Below the pieces are notes generated by a model. It was given only the letters and a program-made list of their open reading frames with translations. It did not search any database and was not told the DNA's origin. Positions 5,304 to 5,560 of a stretch of DNA of 5,560 nt are shown in pieces; position 1 is the first letter of the stretch; each line of letters begins with the position of its first letter. Both the position numbers and the translations under genes were made by a program. Source of the stretch: Planctomycetota bacterium (lineage in GTDB: Bacteria > Planctomycetota > Planctomycetia > Pirellulales > S012-138); assembly GCA_026982835.1 (NCBI GenBank), contig JALSGI010000110.1, positions 1 through 5,560 of the forward strand, given 5' to 3'.

Positions 5304-5560
5304 AGTCGGCGGAGCAACGGCGAGCCGGGAGCGTCAGCTCCCGGTTGCGAAAACAAAGCGACGTTCGCTGCCGTTTTGTGAAAAACCGCGTGCTCACGCA
5401 CGCGGCTCGCCAAAGAGCTTCCGCTCCGGGGCAAGAAGAAACGTTTCTTCTTGCAACCGGCGAGCCGCCAGCTTCAGCTGGCGGAGAAAAACAACCGAAT
5501 GCGTTTCTTCGGCTCTCCCCGGACTGAAGTCCGGGGCTCGCCGGACAAAAATCGACACTT
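5304..5560 (+). repeat. Composite tandem unit, copy 3 (cut by window end)
   Basis: The first 257 bp of the unit. Hairpins at 5325-5344, 5386-5405, 5414-5427, 5465-5484 and 5517-5536; palindrome at 5431-5454. Over the visible length it differs from copy 2 only at the TCG/GCA spot, so copies 2 and 3 are the closest pair. Whether the array continues is not visible. Confidence 0.85.
5431..5454. repeat. 24-bp perfect palindrome, copy 3
   Basis: Identical to 4749-4772. Confidence 0.85.

Noticed and set aside
4597..5527. Repeated open frames of 60-106 codons over the hairpin units, including two identical 60-residue ones at 4969-5151 and 5345-5527
   Set aside because: The identical ones simply reflect the identical tandem copies. 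Products are low-complexity strings such as GEPPASAGGE read through the hairpins, frames are open on both strands, and no ribosome binding sites or domains are seen.
4622..5560. CRISPR array
   Set aside because: The repeat period is 306-307 bp with the whole unit conserved; there are no short direct repeats separated by unique spacers of constant length, and no cas genes.

Overview
The window is GC-rich bacterial chromosome. Two things suggest a planctomycete (Planctomycetota): the density of short intergenic hairpins of the GGCGAGCC-stem-TTCA-stem type, and the RND/outer-membrane-barrel gene content. This is an inference; no rRNA or other lineage marker is present.

Layout. Positions 1-2568 (+) hold the C-terminal 855 residues of a large RND-superfamily inner-membrane efflux permease whose start lies upstream of the window. 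It meets, tail to tail with 7 bp between the stop codons, a minus-strand gene (3424 down to 2576) for a probable outer-membrane beta-barrel of the 'MetA-pathway of phenol degradation' type. A 228-bp divergent region (3425-3652) carries an AT-rich island with overlapping promoter-like elements on both strands and a GC-rich, inverted-repeat-rich part that would be the leader of the next gene. That gene, 3653-4393 (+), is rsmG (gidB), the 16S rRNA m7G527 methyltransferase.

From 4394 to the window end (1167 bp) I see no credible gene. This stretch is built from repeats: two clusters of a GGG-every-7-bases heptamer, three single hairpins, and then a 306-307 bp composite unit repeated in tandem at 4622, 4928 and 5304 (the last cut by the window end). 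Each unit contains five hairpins plus a perfect 24-bp palindrome. Between copies 2 and 3 sits a 66-bp element with 17-bp terminal inverted repeats and a TTA target duplication, i.e. a very small MITE-like insertion. The copy 1/copy 2 junction preserves the empty site.

The protein-coding genes do not form an evident pathway: pump and barrel are both envelope proteins but convergent, and rsmG is housekeeping. The most noteworthy part is the repeat region: hairpin stems differ in sequence between units but keep their pairing, which suggests that the folded structure rather than the primary sequence is maintained.
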